In this document: one piece after another, positions 19,292-28,905 of the stretch
Numbering within the stretch: position 1 is the stretch's first letter
Layout: every line of letters starts with the position of its first letter
From: Corynebacterium oculi
Lineage (GTDB): Bacteria > Actinomycetota > Actinomycetes > Mycobacteriales > Mycobacteriaceae
Direction: 5' to 3'
Assembly (NCBI RefSeq): GCF_001412105.1
Contig: NZ_LKST01000001.1
Location: 744,001 to 808,000 of the forward strand
Length of the DNA: 64,000 nt
Made by a program: the position numbers and the translations under genes
The notes under the pieces: generated by a model
What the model was told of the DNA's origin: nothing
Databases searched by the model: none
Seen by the model: the letters and a program-made list of their open reading frames with translations, nothing else

Positions 19292-20010
19292 GCGGTGCGC
19301 TCTTGGTTTTGGGCGCCACCAGCGAGATCGGCGGTGAACTGGCTGCGCGGTTGTGCGCGGGCCGTCGCGTGGTTCTCGCCGCCCACCGCCCGGTGGCGGC
19401 CCAGCAGCTGCTAGACGCCGGGGCGCGCGGCGTGGACACGCTCTTTTTCGACGCCGCCGACCTCGCCGCCCAGCGTTCCGTGATCGAGGAGGCCGCCCGC
19501 CTGGCCGGTCCGCCCGAGATCGCCCTGGTGTGCTTTGGGATCCTGGGCGAACAAGACCTGGCGGAAAAAGACGAGCGGCACGCGGCGCGGATCGCCACAG
19601 TAGATTACACCGCTCAGGTGGTGGCGCTCACCGTTCTCACCGAGGTGATGGAGCGCGGCACCCTAGTGGCCTTTTCCTCCATCGCGGGTTGGCGGGCCCG
19701 GCGCGCCAATTACGTCTACGGCTCCACCAAGGCCGGGTTGGACGCCTTTTGCCAGGGGCTTAGCGATCGTCTCCACGGCGGCCCGCTGCGGCTGGTCACC
19801 GCCCGGCCGGGATTTGTGATCGGCCGCATGACCGAGGGAATGCGTCCGGCGCCGATGTCCGTGTATCCGCACCAGGTGGCCGAGGCGGTGGCGGCGGAGA
19901 TAGCCCGGGGAGGCGGTAGCCGCACCCTGTGGATCCCCGGGCGGCTGCGCTTCCTGGCCTACCTCATGCGGCTGGTGCCCCACCCCTTGTGGCGTAGAAT
20001 GCCCCGGTAA
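19288..20010 (+). CDS. Short-chain dehydrogenase, DprE2-like
   Basis: SDR of 240 residues with the nucleotide-binding GATSEIGGELA at the N-terminus and catalytic YVYGSTKAG near residue 143, preceded by Ser in AFSSIAG. The RARRANYVYGSTKAGLD and RPGFVIGRMTEGM stretches resemble DprE2, the NADH reductase that completes decaprenylphosphoryl-arabinose synthesis for arabinogalactan. dprE1 is not adjacent, so this may be a paralogue with another substrate. The start overlaps the peptidase stop as ATGA, which suggests co-translation. Confidence 0.8.
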   Translation: MSGALLVLGATSEIGGELAARLCAGRRVVLAAHRPVAAQQLLDAGARGVDTLFFDAADLAAQRSVIEEAARLAGPPEIALVCFGILGEQDLAEKDERHAARIATVDYTAQVVALTVLTEVMERGTLVAFSSIAGWRARRANYVYGSTKAGLDAFCQGLSDRLHGGPLRLVTARPGFVIGRMTEGMRPAPMSVYPHQVAEAVAAEIARGGGSRTLWIPGRLRFLAYLMRLVPHPLWRRMPR

Positions 20011-20028
20011 AAGGAGGTTGTGGAAGAT

Positions 20029-20691
20029 ATGCGTATGCGTGTGCTGGTCATTAGCGGCGCCGCGGGCTTTTCCGGCGTGGTGCAGGCCCTCAATGCGGCG
20101 GGCTGGGAGGTCACCACGGCGCTTCCCGCCAGCCCTGCGGAATTGGCCGCCCTGGTGGTGCGCAAGCGGATTGAGGCCGTGGTGGACGCCACGCATCCCT
20201 TTGATCCGGCGCACGCCGATATTGCCGAGGCCGCCCACGCCACCGGCGTGGCCCTGGTGGTGTATTCCCCCCGGCGCTGGGAGATTACCCCGGTGGTGGA
20301 GGCTTCCTCCGCCGCCGAGGCCGCCGCCTGGGCGCGCCTGCACTGGCATCACATTCTGGTGGACACGGAGGGGGTGGATGCCGCCCCCGCGCTGAAGGCG
20401 GATTCCGATAACCTCTACGTGCTACGCCAGGAGCAGCGTCCTCGGCGCGGCGAGGCCCCAGCGCGGCACCGGGTGCTGCCGCCCCGCGTCGGCGATCTGG
20501 CGCAGGAGAAAAAGCTCATGCGGGATCACCAGATTGATGGGATCATTCTCAGCGATACCGGCCGCCCCGACCTCGCCGCCACGGTGGCGGCCGCGGCGGC
20601 CCTGGGAATCCCGGTGGCGCTGATTACCCGCCCCGCCCTGGGCGCGGCGGTGGTGGCGGATACTCCGCAGGGCGTGGTCACGGCGATATAG
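20029..20691 (+). CDS. cobK: Precorrin-6A reductase-like protein (CobK/CbiJ family)
   Basis: 220 residues with the CobK/CbiJ layout: an N-terminal Rossmann-like strand (MRVLVISGAAGFSGVV), the family motif VVDATHPFDPAHADIAEAA near residue 62, and a second domain ending in VALITRP. It would reduce precorrin-6A with NADPH in cobalamin synthesis, but no other corrin genes are in the window, so in vivo use is inferred. An AGGAGG site at 20012-20017 is 11 nt before this ATG; a GTG at 20020 is too close to it and an ATG at 20035 is possible. Confidence 0.8.
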   Translation: MRMRVLVISGAAGFSGVVQALNAAGWEVTTALPASPAELAALVVRKRIEAVVDATHPFDPAHADIAEAAHATGVALVVYSPRRWEITPVVEASSAAEAAAWARLHWHHILVDTEGVDAAPALKADSDNLYVLRQEQRPRRGEAPARHRVLPPRVGDLAQEKKLMRDHQIDGIILSDTGRPDLAATVAAAAALGIPVALITRPALGAAVVADTPQGVVTAI

Positions 20692-20704
20692 GTAGATTGG
20701 TGGG

Positions 20705-21190
20705 GTGCCACTTTTTCTTGCTGTACCTTATATCCTCACCGAGGCCCTGACCTTTTGGGCCGTGGCCCACCTCATCGGCGTGGGCTGGGCTTTGTTGGCC
20801 CTGATCCTGGTGTTCTTCGGGGGGCTTTTCCTGGCCACCTATCAGATGCGTTCCATCGCCGTTTCCGCCGCGAGCGGGCGGCTGCGCCCGGGGGAGGCGA
20901 TAGGAAACTATGGCCTGATCGCCACGGGTGCCGTGCTGGTAGCGCTGCCCGGCTTTGCCACGGCGCTTCTGGGCCTGCTGCTGATCCTTCCGCCCACGCG
21001 TTCCCTGATAAGGCGCAGCCTGGCCAAGAAGCTGCGTGCCCGGATCGAGGAGGCCGGAATGCGCAGCTTCGAGCGCGTCAATGCCTACCGCCAGCGCACC
21101 AGCTATGGTTCTTTCGCCGGGGGAGAGGTCATCGATGAGGAGGAAGTCCAGCGGGGGAGCCGCGACGTCAAGCCGGAGGACTTCCGCTAG
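20705..21190 (+). CDS. fxsA: FxsA family membrane protein
   Basis: 161 residues with two or three N-terminal hydrophobic helices (AVPYILTEALTFWAVAHLIG, LLALILVFFGGLFLA, IATGAVLVALPGFATALLGLLL) followed by the family LLLILPPTRSLIRR and a charged cytosolic tail. FxsA of E. coli relieves exclusion of phage T7 by F plasmids; its normal role is unclear. The start is GTG with TAGATT 6 nt upstream (20693-20698), so a promoter may begin here and drive fxsA-lnt-ppm. It abuts lnt directly. Confidence 0.88.
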   Translation: MPLFLAVPYILTEALTFWAVAHLIGVGWALLALILVFFGGLFLATYQMRSIAVSAASGRLRPGEAIGNYGLIATGAVLVALPGFATALLGLLLILPPTRSLIRRSLAKKLRARIEEAGMRSFERVNAYRQRTSYGSFAGGEVIDEEEVQRGSRDVKPEDFR

Positions 21191-22642
21191 ATGTGGTGGC
21201 GGCTGGCGGCCGCGGCGGCCTCGGGCCTGCTGGTCTTTGCCTCCTATGAGCCGCTGGGGTGGTGGCCCGCGGGGGTCATCGGCCTGGGGCTTTTGTATTA
21301 CGCCCTCCAGCACGCTCGGAGCCTGCGCGAGGGGGCGATCTTGGGCTTCGTGCAGGCGCTGTGCCTTTTCCTGCTGCTGCTCCCGTGGATCGGGGAGTTC
21401 GTGGGCGCACCGCCCTATATCGCGCTGAGCGTGGTGCTGGCGCTCTTTGGCATCCTCACCGGCCTGGGCGGCGTGGCGTTGCGGCGCGGGAGCCTGCTGC
21501 TTTTTCCCGCCTGGTGGGTGGCGGTGGAGTACGCACGCTCCTCCTGGCCCTTCGGTGGTTTCGCCTGGGTGCGTCTGGCCTGGGGGCAGGTCGATGGGCC
21601 GCTGGCGCACCTGGCTTTTCTCGGCGGGCCGGCGCTGGTGACCTTCGGCGCGGCGTTGACGGGGTGCGCGCTGTATCGACTGCGGGCGCAGCCCCGCCTG
21701 GCGGCCCTGTGTCTCCTCGTCCCGCTGGGGGTGGGCGTCGGGGTCGCCCAATGGCCCCGGCCGGTGGATACCGGCGAGGTGCGCGTGGCGGCGATCCAGG
21801 GCAACGTGCCCCGCATGGGTCTTGACTTTAATGCCCAGCGCCGCGCCGTGTTGGCCAATCACGTGCGGGAGACCGAGAAATTGGCCGAACCCGTAGACCT
21901 GGTGATCTGGCCGGAAAACGCCGCCGACGTCAACCCACTCACCGACGCCCGCGCCCGCGAACTCGTGGATCGGGCGGTGGCCGCCGCCCAGGCTCCCGTG
22001 CTGGTGGGCACCCTCACCGCCGACGAGGCGGGCCCGCACAACACCATGATGGTGTTCGATCCCGCAACCGGGCCGGGGGAATACCACCACAAGAAGTTCC
22101 TCCAGCCCTTCGGGGAGACCATGCCGCTGCGCTCCCTGCTGCGGCACGTGTCCCCCTATGTGGATCGCGCCGGGGATTTTCAGCCGGGCATCGGCACCGG
22201 GGTGGTACACGCCGGTGGGGTCGCCCTGGGGGTGGCCACCTGCTATGAGGTGATCTTTGATGAGGCGTATCGCTCCGCTGTGGCCCACGGCGCGCAGCTT
22301 TTAACCACGCCCACCAACAACGCCACCTTTGGGTTCACGGACATGTCCTACCAGCAACTAGCCATGAGTCGCCTGCGCGCCATCGAGACCGATCGTGCAG
22401 TGGTGGTGGCGGCCACCTCCGGGGTATCGGCCATCGTGGCCCCGGATGGGGAGGTGCGCTCCCGGACGGGTATCTTCGAGGCCGCCACGCTCGTCGATAC
22501 CCTGCCCCTGCGCGATTCCGTGACTCCCGCCGTGCGATTCGGTTTCTGGGTCCAAGCCGGCATCGCTATCATGGGAACACTAGGCACGCTCAGTATGCTC
22601 GTTGCCTTGTGGCGCCGACGCTCATCCTCACCCCGTTCATAA
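21191..22642 (+). CDS. lnt: Apolipoprotein N-acyltransferase
   Basis: Membrane enzyme that N-acylates the lipidated Cys of lipoproteins. It has 483 residues, with about six to seven transmembrane helices in the first 190, followed by a nitrilase-like domain. The catalytic triad is visible as Glu in WPENAADVNP (about 240), Lys in YHHKKFLQPFGE (about 300) and Cys in GVATCYEVIF (about 352). One more hydrophobic helix ends the protein. It lies 10 bp before ppm; in Mycobacterium the two activities are fused, whereas in Corynebacterium they are separate, as here. Confidence 0.94.
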   Translation: MWWRLAAAAASGLLVFASYEPLGWWPAGVIGLGLLYYALQHARSLREGAILGFVQALCLFLLLLPWIGEFVGAPPYIALSVVLALFGILTGLGGVALRRGSLLLFPAWWVAVEYARSSWPFGGFAWVRLAWGQVDGPLAHLAFLGGPALVTFGAALTGCALYRLRAQPRLAALCLLVPLGVGVGVAQWPRPVDTGEVRVAAIQGNVPRMGLDFNAQRRAVLANHVRETEKLAEPVDLVIWPENAADVNPLTDARARELVDRAVAAAQAPVLVGTLTADEAGPHNTMMVFDPATGPGEYHHKKFLQPFGETMPLRSLLRHVSPYVDRAGDFQPGIGTGVVHAGGVALGVATCYEVIFDEAYRSAVAHGAQLLTTPTNNATFGFTDMSYQQLAMSRLRAIETDRAVVVAATSGVSAIVAPDGEVRSRTGIFEAATLVDTLPLRDSVTPAVRFGFWVQAGIAIMGTLGTLSMLVALWRRRSSSPRS

Positions 22643-22652
22643 GGAGTAACCC

Positions 22653-23456
22653 GTGGCTCGTCCCAGCGATGCAACGCTCGTCATCATTCCTACCTATAAC
22701 GAGCTGGAGAACCTTCCGCTCATCGTCGGACGGGTTCGCGCCGCAGCCCCCGAGGTCGACGTGCTCATCGTGGACGATCACAGCCCCGACGGCACAGGGG
22801 AGAAGGCCGACGCGCTTTCCGCCGAGGATCCCCAGGTGCATGTGCTTCACCGCGCCGGGAAGGGCGGCCTGTGCGGGGCCTATGTGGCGGGCTTTCAGTG
22901 GGGCCTAGAGCGAGGCTATACCGTGCTGTGCGAGATGGACGCGGACGGTTCCCACGCCCCGGAGCAGCTGCGCCTGCTCTTGCAGGAGATCGACGCCGGG
23001 GCCGATCTGGTGATCGGCTCCCGGTACATCACCGGCGGCCGCGTGGTGAACTGGCCGATGAAGCGCTGGCTGCTCTCCAAGGCTGGCAACATGTACATCT
23101 CCGTGGCCCTGGGCGCTGGCCTCTCCGACATGACCGCCGGGTACCGGGCCTACCGCCGCGAGGTGATCGAGGCGATGAACCTTGAGGAGCTGGCTCAGGC
23201 GGGCTACATCTTCCAGGTGGATCTGGCGTGGCGGGCCGTGGAGGAGGGGCATGACGTGCGCGAGGTGCCCATCACCTTCACCGAGCGCGAGATCGGGGAG
23301 TCCAAGCTGGACGGCAGTTTTGTCAAAGACAGCCTGGTGCAGGTCACCAAGTGGGGCCTGGCTCACCGCGGCGAGCAGGTGCGCAACCTGTACGCGGAAA
23401 CCAGCAAGATCATCGGCCACGAGGTAGCGCGCTTCCGCCGCAAGCACCGGATTTAG
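22653..23456 (+). CDS. ppm1: Polyprenol monophosphomannose synthase
   Basis: GT2 glycosyltransferase of 267 residues that transfers mannose from GDP-mannose to polyprenyl phosphate, the donor for lipoglycans and protein mannosylation. The N-terminal [12 protein letters not shown], the nucleotide-binding [11 protein letters not shown] and the metal-binding EMDADGSH (about 93) are present, then [13 protein letters not shown] and YRAYRREV. No transmembrane anchor is present, unlike many DPM1 enzymes, so Lnt may hold it at the membrane. It is preceded by ATAAGGAG. A 14-bp hairpin follows at 23500-23530. Confidence 0.93.
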   Translation: MARPSDATLVIIPTYNELENLPLIVGRVRAAAPEVDVLIVDDHSPDGTGEKADALSAEDPQVHVLHRAGKGGLCGAYVAGFQWGLERGYTVLCEMDADGSHAPEQLRLLLQEIDAGADLVIGSRYITGGRVVNWPMKRWLLSKAGNMYISVALGAGLSDMTAGYRAYRREVIEAMNLEELAQAGYIFQVDLAWRAVEEGHDVREVPITFTEREIGESKLDGSFVKDSLVQVTKWGLAHRGEQVRNLYAETSKIIGHEVARFRRKHRI

Positions 23457-23499
23457 TCCCTCAAAACGGCCCGCGAGGTACTTGGCTCACACTATTATC

Positions 23500-23530
23500 A
23501 GGTCTATCCCACAACCTGTGGGGTAGACCT
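23500..23530. promoter_or_regulatory. Long inverted repeat before the peptide-transporter operon
   Basis: Two 14-nt arms (AGGTCTATCCCACA and TGTGGGGTAGACCT) flank a 3-nt centre and pair fully with one G-U. The arm nearest ppm starts right after TATTAT (23494-23499), a good -10 box, so the palindrome would cover the transcription start of the dpp-type operon. That position suits a repressor operator or a 5' UTR hairpin. No long T-run follows, which makes a simple ppm terminator less likely. Confidence 0.55.
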
Positions 23531-23549
23531 TCTAGATAGGTGGAGGGCT

Positions 23550-24533
23550 ATGGCTAAGTATCTCGTCCGTAAAACGATCAGCTGGCTGGTCGTGATTTTT
23601 CTCGCCACGAACCTGGCGTATCTCCTGGCGGCCACGTTCCTCGATCCTCGTTCTAACTACGTGGGCAGGCGGCCTCCGCTTTCCTCCGAGCAGATCGCGG
23701 ACATTCTCACCCCGCTCAATCTCAATCCCGATGCCTCGCTCGCGCATCGCTGGTGGATCTGGATCAAGGGTATTTTCCTGCGCTGGGACTGGGGAGCCTC
23801 CCCGGTGGGGGACGCCGTGAACGATCAGATCGGCCCCCGCATGTTGGTCTCCGCGCAACTCCTGTTGCTGGCCACGCTTTTGTCCGTGGTGATGGGCGTG
23901 GCAGTGGGGGTGTACACCGCCTCGCGCCAGTATCAGCGCGGCGATCGCCTGTGGCAGGGGACGTCCATCATCTTGATGAACACGCACGTGGTGGTGGCCT
24001 CCCTGGTGGTGGTCAGCGCCGGCCTGTGGGTCAACAAGGTCACCGGCCTGCGCATCTTCTATGTCACGGGGGCGTCCTCGCCGGATGTGGTGGGGTTCTT
24101 TCCCCGGCTGCTCAACGCGGGGCAGCACCTGCTGCTGCCCACCATCGCCCTGGTGGCCATCTCCTATGCCGGGTACCACATGATGCAGCGCAGCCTGTTG
24201 CTGGATAACATCTCCGCTGATTATGTGCGCACGGCTCGCGCCAAGGGGCTCACGCGGAATCAGGCGGTGCGCAGGCACGCGCTGCGTACCTCCATCATTC
24301 CCGTGGCCACCTCGGTGGCGTTTTCCATTCCCGGTATCTTCACGGGCGCGGTGATGACGGAGCAGATCTTTGCCTGGAATGGCATGGGCCAGTACTTTAT
24401 TCAGACCATTAGCCGCAATGATGTCCACGGGGCCACGGCAGTGGCCGCCTTTAGCGCGCTCATGGTGGGCATCTCCGCCGTGCTTTCGGATTTCTTTGTG
24501 GTGATTCTCGATCCTCGGGTGCGGGTGAGTTAA
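23550..24533 (+). CDS. Peptide ABC transporter permease (DppB/OppB type)
   Basis: Inner membrane permease of 327 residues with an N-terminal helix (VRKTISWLVVIFLATNLAYLL), a long external loop (about 30-105) and five more helices. The EAA-type coupling loop is DYVRTARAKGLTRNQAVRRHALR (about 225). It is typical of the first permease in dipeptide/oligopeptide systems. A GGTGGAGGG ribosome binding site supports the ATG. The stop (TAA) abuts the next permease start. The permeases are intact although the ATPase and binding protein of the same operon are damaged. Confidence 0.9.
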   Translation: MAKYLVRKTISWLVVIFLATNLAYLLAATFLDPRSNYVGRRPPLSSEQIADILTPLNLNPDASLAHRWWIWIKGIFLRWDWGASPVGDAVNDQIGPRMLVSAQLLLLATLLSVVMGVAVGVYTASRQYQRGDRLWQGTSIILMNTHVVVASLVVVSAGLWVNKVTGLRIFYVTGASSPDVVGFFPRLLNAGQHLLLPTIALVAISYAGYHMMQRSLLLDNISADYVRTARAKGLTRNQAVRRHALRTSIIPVATSVAFSIPGIFTGAVMTEQIFAWNGMGQYFIQTISRNDVHGATAVAAFSALMVGISAVLSDFFVVILDPRVRVS

Positions 24534-25385
24534 ATGGATAAGCTGCGTTTATATACTCGCCGTTACTTCCGCAACCGCATGGCGGTGTTGGGTTTGTTCA
24601 TCTTCCTCGCGCTCGTCGCTTTGGCCGCGTTCGGTCCCTTCGCGGCGCAGTGGGCGTACGATGACCCCGATTTCCGCCATCTTTCCACCCCACCTGGTTC
24701 CCTGCATTGGTTTGGCACCGATGATGCGGGCCATGATCTCTTTGCCCAAACGGTGCATGGCCTTGGCCGTTCCCTGATTATCGCGGTGAGCGTCTCCACC
24801 GCCACCTCCGTGTTGTCCGCGCTCATTGGGGTGGGTGCCGCCCTCTACGGCGGCATGGCCGAGCGGGTCATCTTGATCCTGATTCACTTCCTGCTGGCCA
24901 TTCCCACGTTCTTGCTCATCTCTTTGCTTGTTTCTGATTCCGGTGGTGATTGGAAGGTCCTCATCGTGGTGCTCATCGCCTTCGGTTGGATGTATCCGGC
25001 CCGGGTGATCTGGTCGCTGGCGTTGAGCATTAAGGAGAACGATTATGTGCGGGCGGCCAGGTACATGGGGGTCTCCCGCGCCCGCACCGTGGTGCGGCAC
25101 ATCATTCCCAATATCGGATCGCTCATCATCATTCAGTTCACCCTGGGGATCGTAGTCACCATCGGCTCTGAGACGGCGCTGTCCTTCCTCGGGCTGGGCG
25201 TGCAGCCGCCCGATGTTTCCTTGGGCACCCTGCTCTCGGTGGGGGCCGCCGGCATCGAGTCCGCGCCCTGGCAGTTCTATATTCCGGCGCTCACCCTCAC
25301 CCTGCTCACCGTGTCCATGGCCTTCATCGCCGACGGCCTGCGCGATGCCCTCGATCCTCATTCTCAGTCTGGAGGCCGAGCATGA
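24534..25385 (+). CDS. Peptide ABC transporter permease (DppC/OppC type)
   Basis: 283 residues with the N-terminal RYFRNRMAVLGLFIFLALVALA helix typical of DppC, the HWFGTDDAGHDLFAQTVHG segment and the coupling loop DYVRAARYMGVSRARTVVRHIIPN (about 172). Six helices are predicted by eye. It starts directly at the end of the DppB-type gene and overlaps the ATPase gene start by 4 bp, so the operon is tightly coupled. Substrate specificity cannot be read from the permease. Confidence 0.9.
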   Translation: MDKLRLYTRRYFRNRMAVLGLFIFLALVALAAFGPFAAQWAYDDPDFRHLSTPPGSLHWFGTDDAGHDLFAQTVHGLGRSLIIAVSVSTATSVLSALIGVGAALYGGMAERVILILIHFLLAIPTFLLISLLVSDSGGDWKVLIVVLIAFGWMYPARVIWSLALSIKENDYVRAARYMGVSRARTVVRHIIPNIGSLIIIQFTLGIVVTIGSETALSFLGLGVQPPDVSLGTLLSVGAAGIESAPWQFYIPALTLTLLTVSMAFIADGLRDALDPHSQSGGRA

Positions 25386-27240
25386 ATCACCCCGTTCTTT
25401 CCGTGTCGGATCTTCGCGTTACCTTTCCCTCCGAATCCGGGCTCGTCCAGGCGGTGCGCGGCGTTTCCTTCGATCTCGCTGCCGGGCGCACGCTGGGGAT
25501 CGTGGGGGAGTCCGGTTCCGGCAAGTCCGTGACCTCCATGTCCATCATGGGGCTATTGCCGGACTACGCCAGCGTCACGGGTTCCGTGCTTTTCCAGGGT
25601 GAGGAACTCCTGGGCAAGACGGATAAGGAGATGTCCACGATCCGCGGCCAAGGGATCGGCATGGTGTTCCAGTATCCTCTCTCCGCGCTCACCCCGGTGT
25701 TCGATGTGGGGGCACAGCTGGTGGAGGCCATCAGGATTCACCAGCGGGTCAGCGTCAAGCAGGCGCGTACCCAGGCCATAGAACTCCTCGACCTGGTGGG
25801 GATCCCCGAGCCGCACAAGCACATCAAGTTCTTTCCGCACCAGTTCTCCGGGGGTATGCGTCAGCGCGTGGTGATCGCCATGGCCATCGCCAATAATCCC
25901 ACGGTGCTCATCGCGGATGAGCCCACCACCGCGCTCGACGTCACCATCCAGGCGCAGATCCTCGACGTCCTCAAGGTGGCCCAGCGGGAAACCGGGGCCG
26001 CCACCATCATGATTACCCATGACATGGGCGTGGTGGCGGACGAGGTACTGGTGATGTACGCGGGCGCCCCCGTCGAGCACGGAAGCGTCGAAAGCATTTT
26101 CCGCCGGCCCCGCATGCCCTATACGGTGGGGCTGCTTGGTTCCACCCCGCGTATCGACGTCGCTAGCCACGAGCCGCTCACCCCCATCCAGGGTTCCCCG
26201 CCCACGCTGATCGACCTTTCCTCGCAATGCCAGTTTGCGCCGCGCTGCCCCGTGGCGCTACCGGAGTGCACCCGCGCCGAGCCACCGCTGCTCCCGGTGG
26301 CGGATCACCACCGCGCGGCGTGCATCCGCTCGGCGGAGATCCGGGGAGGAACCATCGGAGGGAAGCCCATGTACCCCACCCCGGCGCAGGAAGAGGACAT
26401 TTTGCGCGATATTCCCCGGGATCGGCGCGAAACGGTCCTGGAGGTAAACAACCTCACCAAGAGTTATCCCATCATCAAGGGGGCGGTGCTCAAACGCAGG
26501 TGGGCACCAAGCAGGCCATCAAGAATCTCTCCTTTGAGGTTAAGCAGGGAGAATGCTTTGCCATCGTGGGGGAATCCGGCTCGGGTAAAACCACCACGCT
26601 CACGGAGATCATGAACCTCATGCCCGCGCCGGAATCGACCATCAAGCTCCACGGCAGGGATGTTTCCGCGTTGAGCCCGCAGGAGCGCAAGGCCGCTCGG
26701 CGCGATATTCAGATCGTTTTCCAGGATCCACTGAGTTCCCTCAACCCACGCATGACGGTGCGGGAGATCATCGCGGAACCCCTTTCCGCGCTGGGGTACT
26801 CCGGAAACATTCCCGAGCGGGTGCGCGAGCTGATGGGGCTCGTGCAGCTGGGGGAGCATCAGCAGGACAGATTCCCCAGCCATTTCTCCGGAGGGCAGCG
26901 CCAGCGCATCGGGTTGGCCCGCGCCCTGGCCACCAATCCCTCGCTCATCGTGCTTGACGAGCCCGTCTCGGCACTGGACGTATCCGTCCAGGCCGGAATC
27001 ATCAACCTGTTGGATAATCTCCGCCGCAAACTCGGCCTTTCCTATATCTTCGTCTCCCACGACCTATCCGTGGTGCGGCATATCTCCGATCGCGTGGCCG
27101 TCATGCGCGCCGGGGAGTTCGTGGAGGTGGGGGAGACCGATGAGATTTTTACCACGGCCCGCCACCCGTACACCCGCGCCCTCCTTTCGGCCATTCCTAT
27201 TCCCGATCCCGGCGCGCAGCAGACCCGCAAGGAGGAATAA
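25382..27240 (+). pseudogene. Fused dual peptide ABC transporter ATPase (DppD-DppF), frameshifted
   Basis: One gene encoding two ABC ATPase domains, as often seen in corynebacteria. Domain 1 has GESGSGKS (about 42), SGGMRQR and [11 protein letters not shown], and ends with the Cys motif CQFAPRCPVALPEC. Domain 2 has GESGSGKT, SGGQRQR and IVLDEPVSALD. The frame breaks between them at about 26500. LTKSYPIIKGAVLKRR is read in the first frame and VGTKQAIKNLSFEVKQGE in the second. One missing G (CGCAGG-TGGG instead of AGGGTGGG) explains it and would restore 619 residues. As it stands, domain 1 ends at 26614 after a scrambled tail, and domain 2 has no good start of its own. Confidence 0.85.
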
Positions 27241-27244
27241 GCTC

Positions 27245-28897
27245 ATGAAGAAAACATCGCTCGCGCTCATGCTCATCGCCGCCGTCTTTTCCCTTTCCGC
27301 GTGTGCATCCACCCAGGAGATACACCTCGAGGTTTCTCCCTCCGGTTCCTATAACAAAAAGGCCCCGGAGGAACTGCGCCAAGGCGGTACCCTCACCCTG
27401 CCCATAGCGGAAATACCGGAACAGCAAAACTCCCTGCATGCCAATACCACGGTCTCCGTGAACACGCTGTGGGCCTGGTACATGCCGCAACTTTCCTTTA
27501 GCGATAGCGCGGGAAATATCACCCCCAATCCTGATTACCTGCTCGATGTTCACGAGGAGACGGTGGCGGGGAAAACCGTGGTGACTTATACCCTCAACCC
27601 CCGTGCCACCTTTAACGATGGCACGCCGATAGACTGGCGCACCTACGAAAACACGTGGCGCATTAACCGGGGTGATGATGACTCCTACCAGATTTCCTCC
27701 TCGGACGGCTATAACCAGATCGAATCCGTGCTCCCCGGCGAGAACGATAAGCAGGTGGTGGTCACCTACCGCCACATCTATCCGTGGTGGAACGGCCTCT
27801 TCGGGGCGCTGATGCACCCCGGCATTGCCACGCCCCAGGACTTCAACGAGGGATTCCTCCGGCGCCTGCCTAATGAGTGGGGCGCGGGCCCCTACAAGGT
27901 GGACACGGTGGATTATCACGGCGGGACCGTCACCTTTGTGCCCAACGAGAAGTGGTGGGGCCGCGCCCCTAAGTTGGACAAGGTGGTGTTCCGGCTCATG
28001 GAGGCTCAGGCCGCCATGAACGCCTTCCGCGCCGGGGAGATTGATTCCGTGTCCATCTCCAACAAGAACTACCTCGCCGCCGCCCTGGGCATGGGCAAGC
28101 AGGCCGAGCTTCATACCTCCTTGGACACCGCCATCCTCATGCTGAGCCTCAACGCCGAATCCCCGGTCTTGGCGGACATTACCGTGCGCGAGGCCGTGAT
28201 GTCCGGGATTGATCGCTCCCTTCTCGCCGCCATCATCTTTAACGGTCGCGGTTATACCGAGGATCTCCCCGGCTCCCTCATTTTCCTGCAAAATCAGGAC
28301 ACCTACGTGGATGTTTTTGGGGATCTGGTTTCCTTCAATCCCCAACGCGCACGCGATCTCCTCGACCAGGCGGGCTGGGTAGAATCGGAGGATGGTATTC
28401 GGGTGAAGGACGGCGCACGGCTCACCCTGCGGTAACCGCTGTTTGGCGATGGCTCCACGGGGAAGGCGACCTCCACCAGTATTCAAAAGATGCTTCGGGA
28501 TATTGGCGTGGAGCTAAAGATAGCGGCGCACCCTACCTCGGACTTTGCCCGGGTTTTAGAAGAGAAGGACTTTGACCTTATGAACTCCTCCATCGTGCCC
28601 AACGATCCCAACAGAACCACCTATTTCCGCCAGCAGTACTACTCCGATTCCACGCTTAATCTCTCCCACACCGGCACCCCGGAGATAGACGCGATGATCG
28701 ATGAATTAGAAAAGCTCCCCACGGCGGAGGAGCAAAACGCTAGGGCAGTGGAGGTGGAACGGGTGGCCCTCTCCCGCTTCGGCGTCATGCCCTATGCCAA
28801 TGGCCCTAAGACCGTGGCCGTGAAGCCGGGGCTGGCCAACGTAGGTGCCATGATCTTTGGTTCCGTGCCCAAGGAGGATATTGGGTGGGTGAAGTAG
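27245..28897 (+). pseudogene. Peptide ABC transporter substrate-binding lipoprotein, premature stop
   Basis: Family 5 extracellular binding protein (SBP_bac_5). The N-terminus is a lipoprotein signal with lipobox LSAC and lipidated Cys20, so it would sit on the outer face of the membrane. The frame runs to a TAA at 28433-28435 in the context LTLR-stop-PLFGDGSTG. It then continues in the same frame to 28897 with typical C-terminal sequence (FDLMNSS, NRTTYFRQQYYS, VMPYANGPKT). A TAC or TAT to TAA change therefore removes the last 154 residues of a 550-residue protein. The truncated product would lack the last part of lobe 2 and probably would not fold. Confidence 0.85.
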
Positions 28898-28905
28898 GGG
28901 CGACT

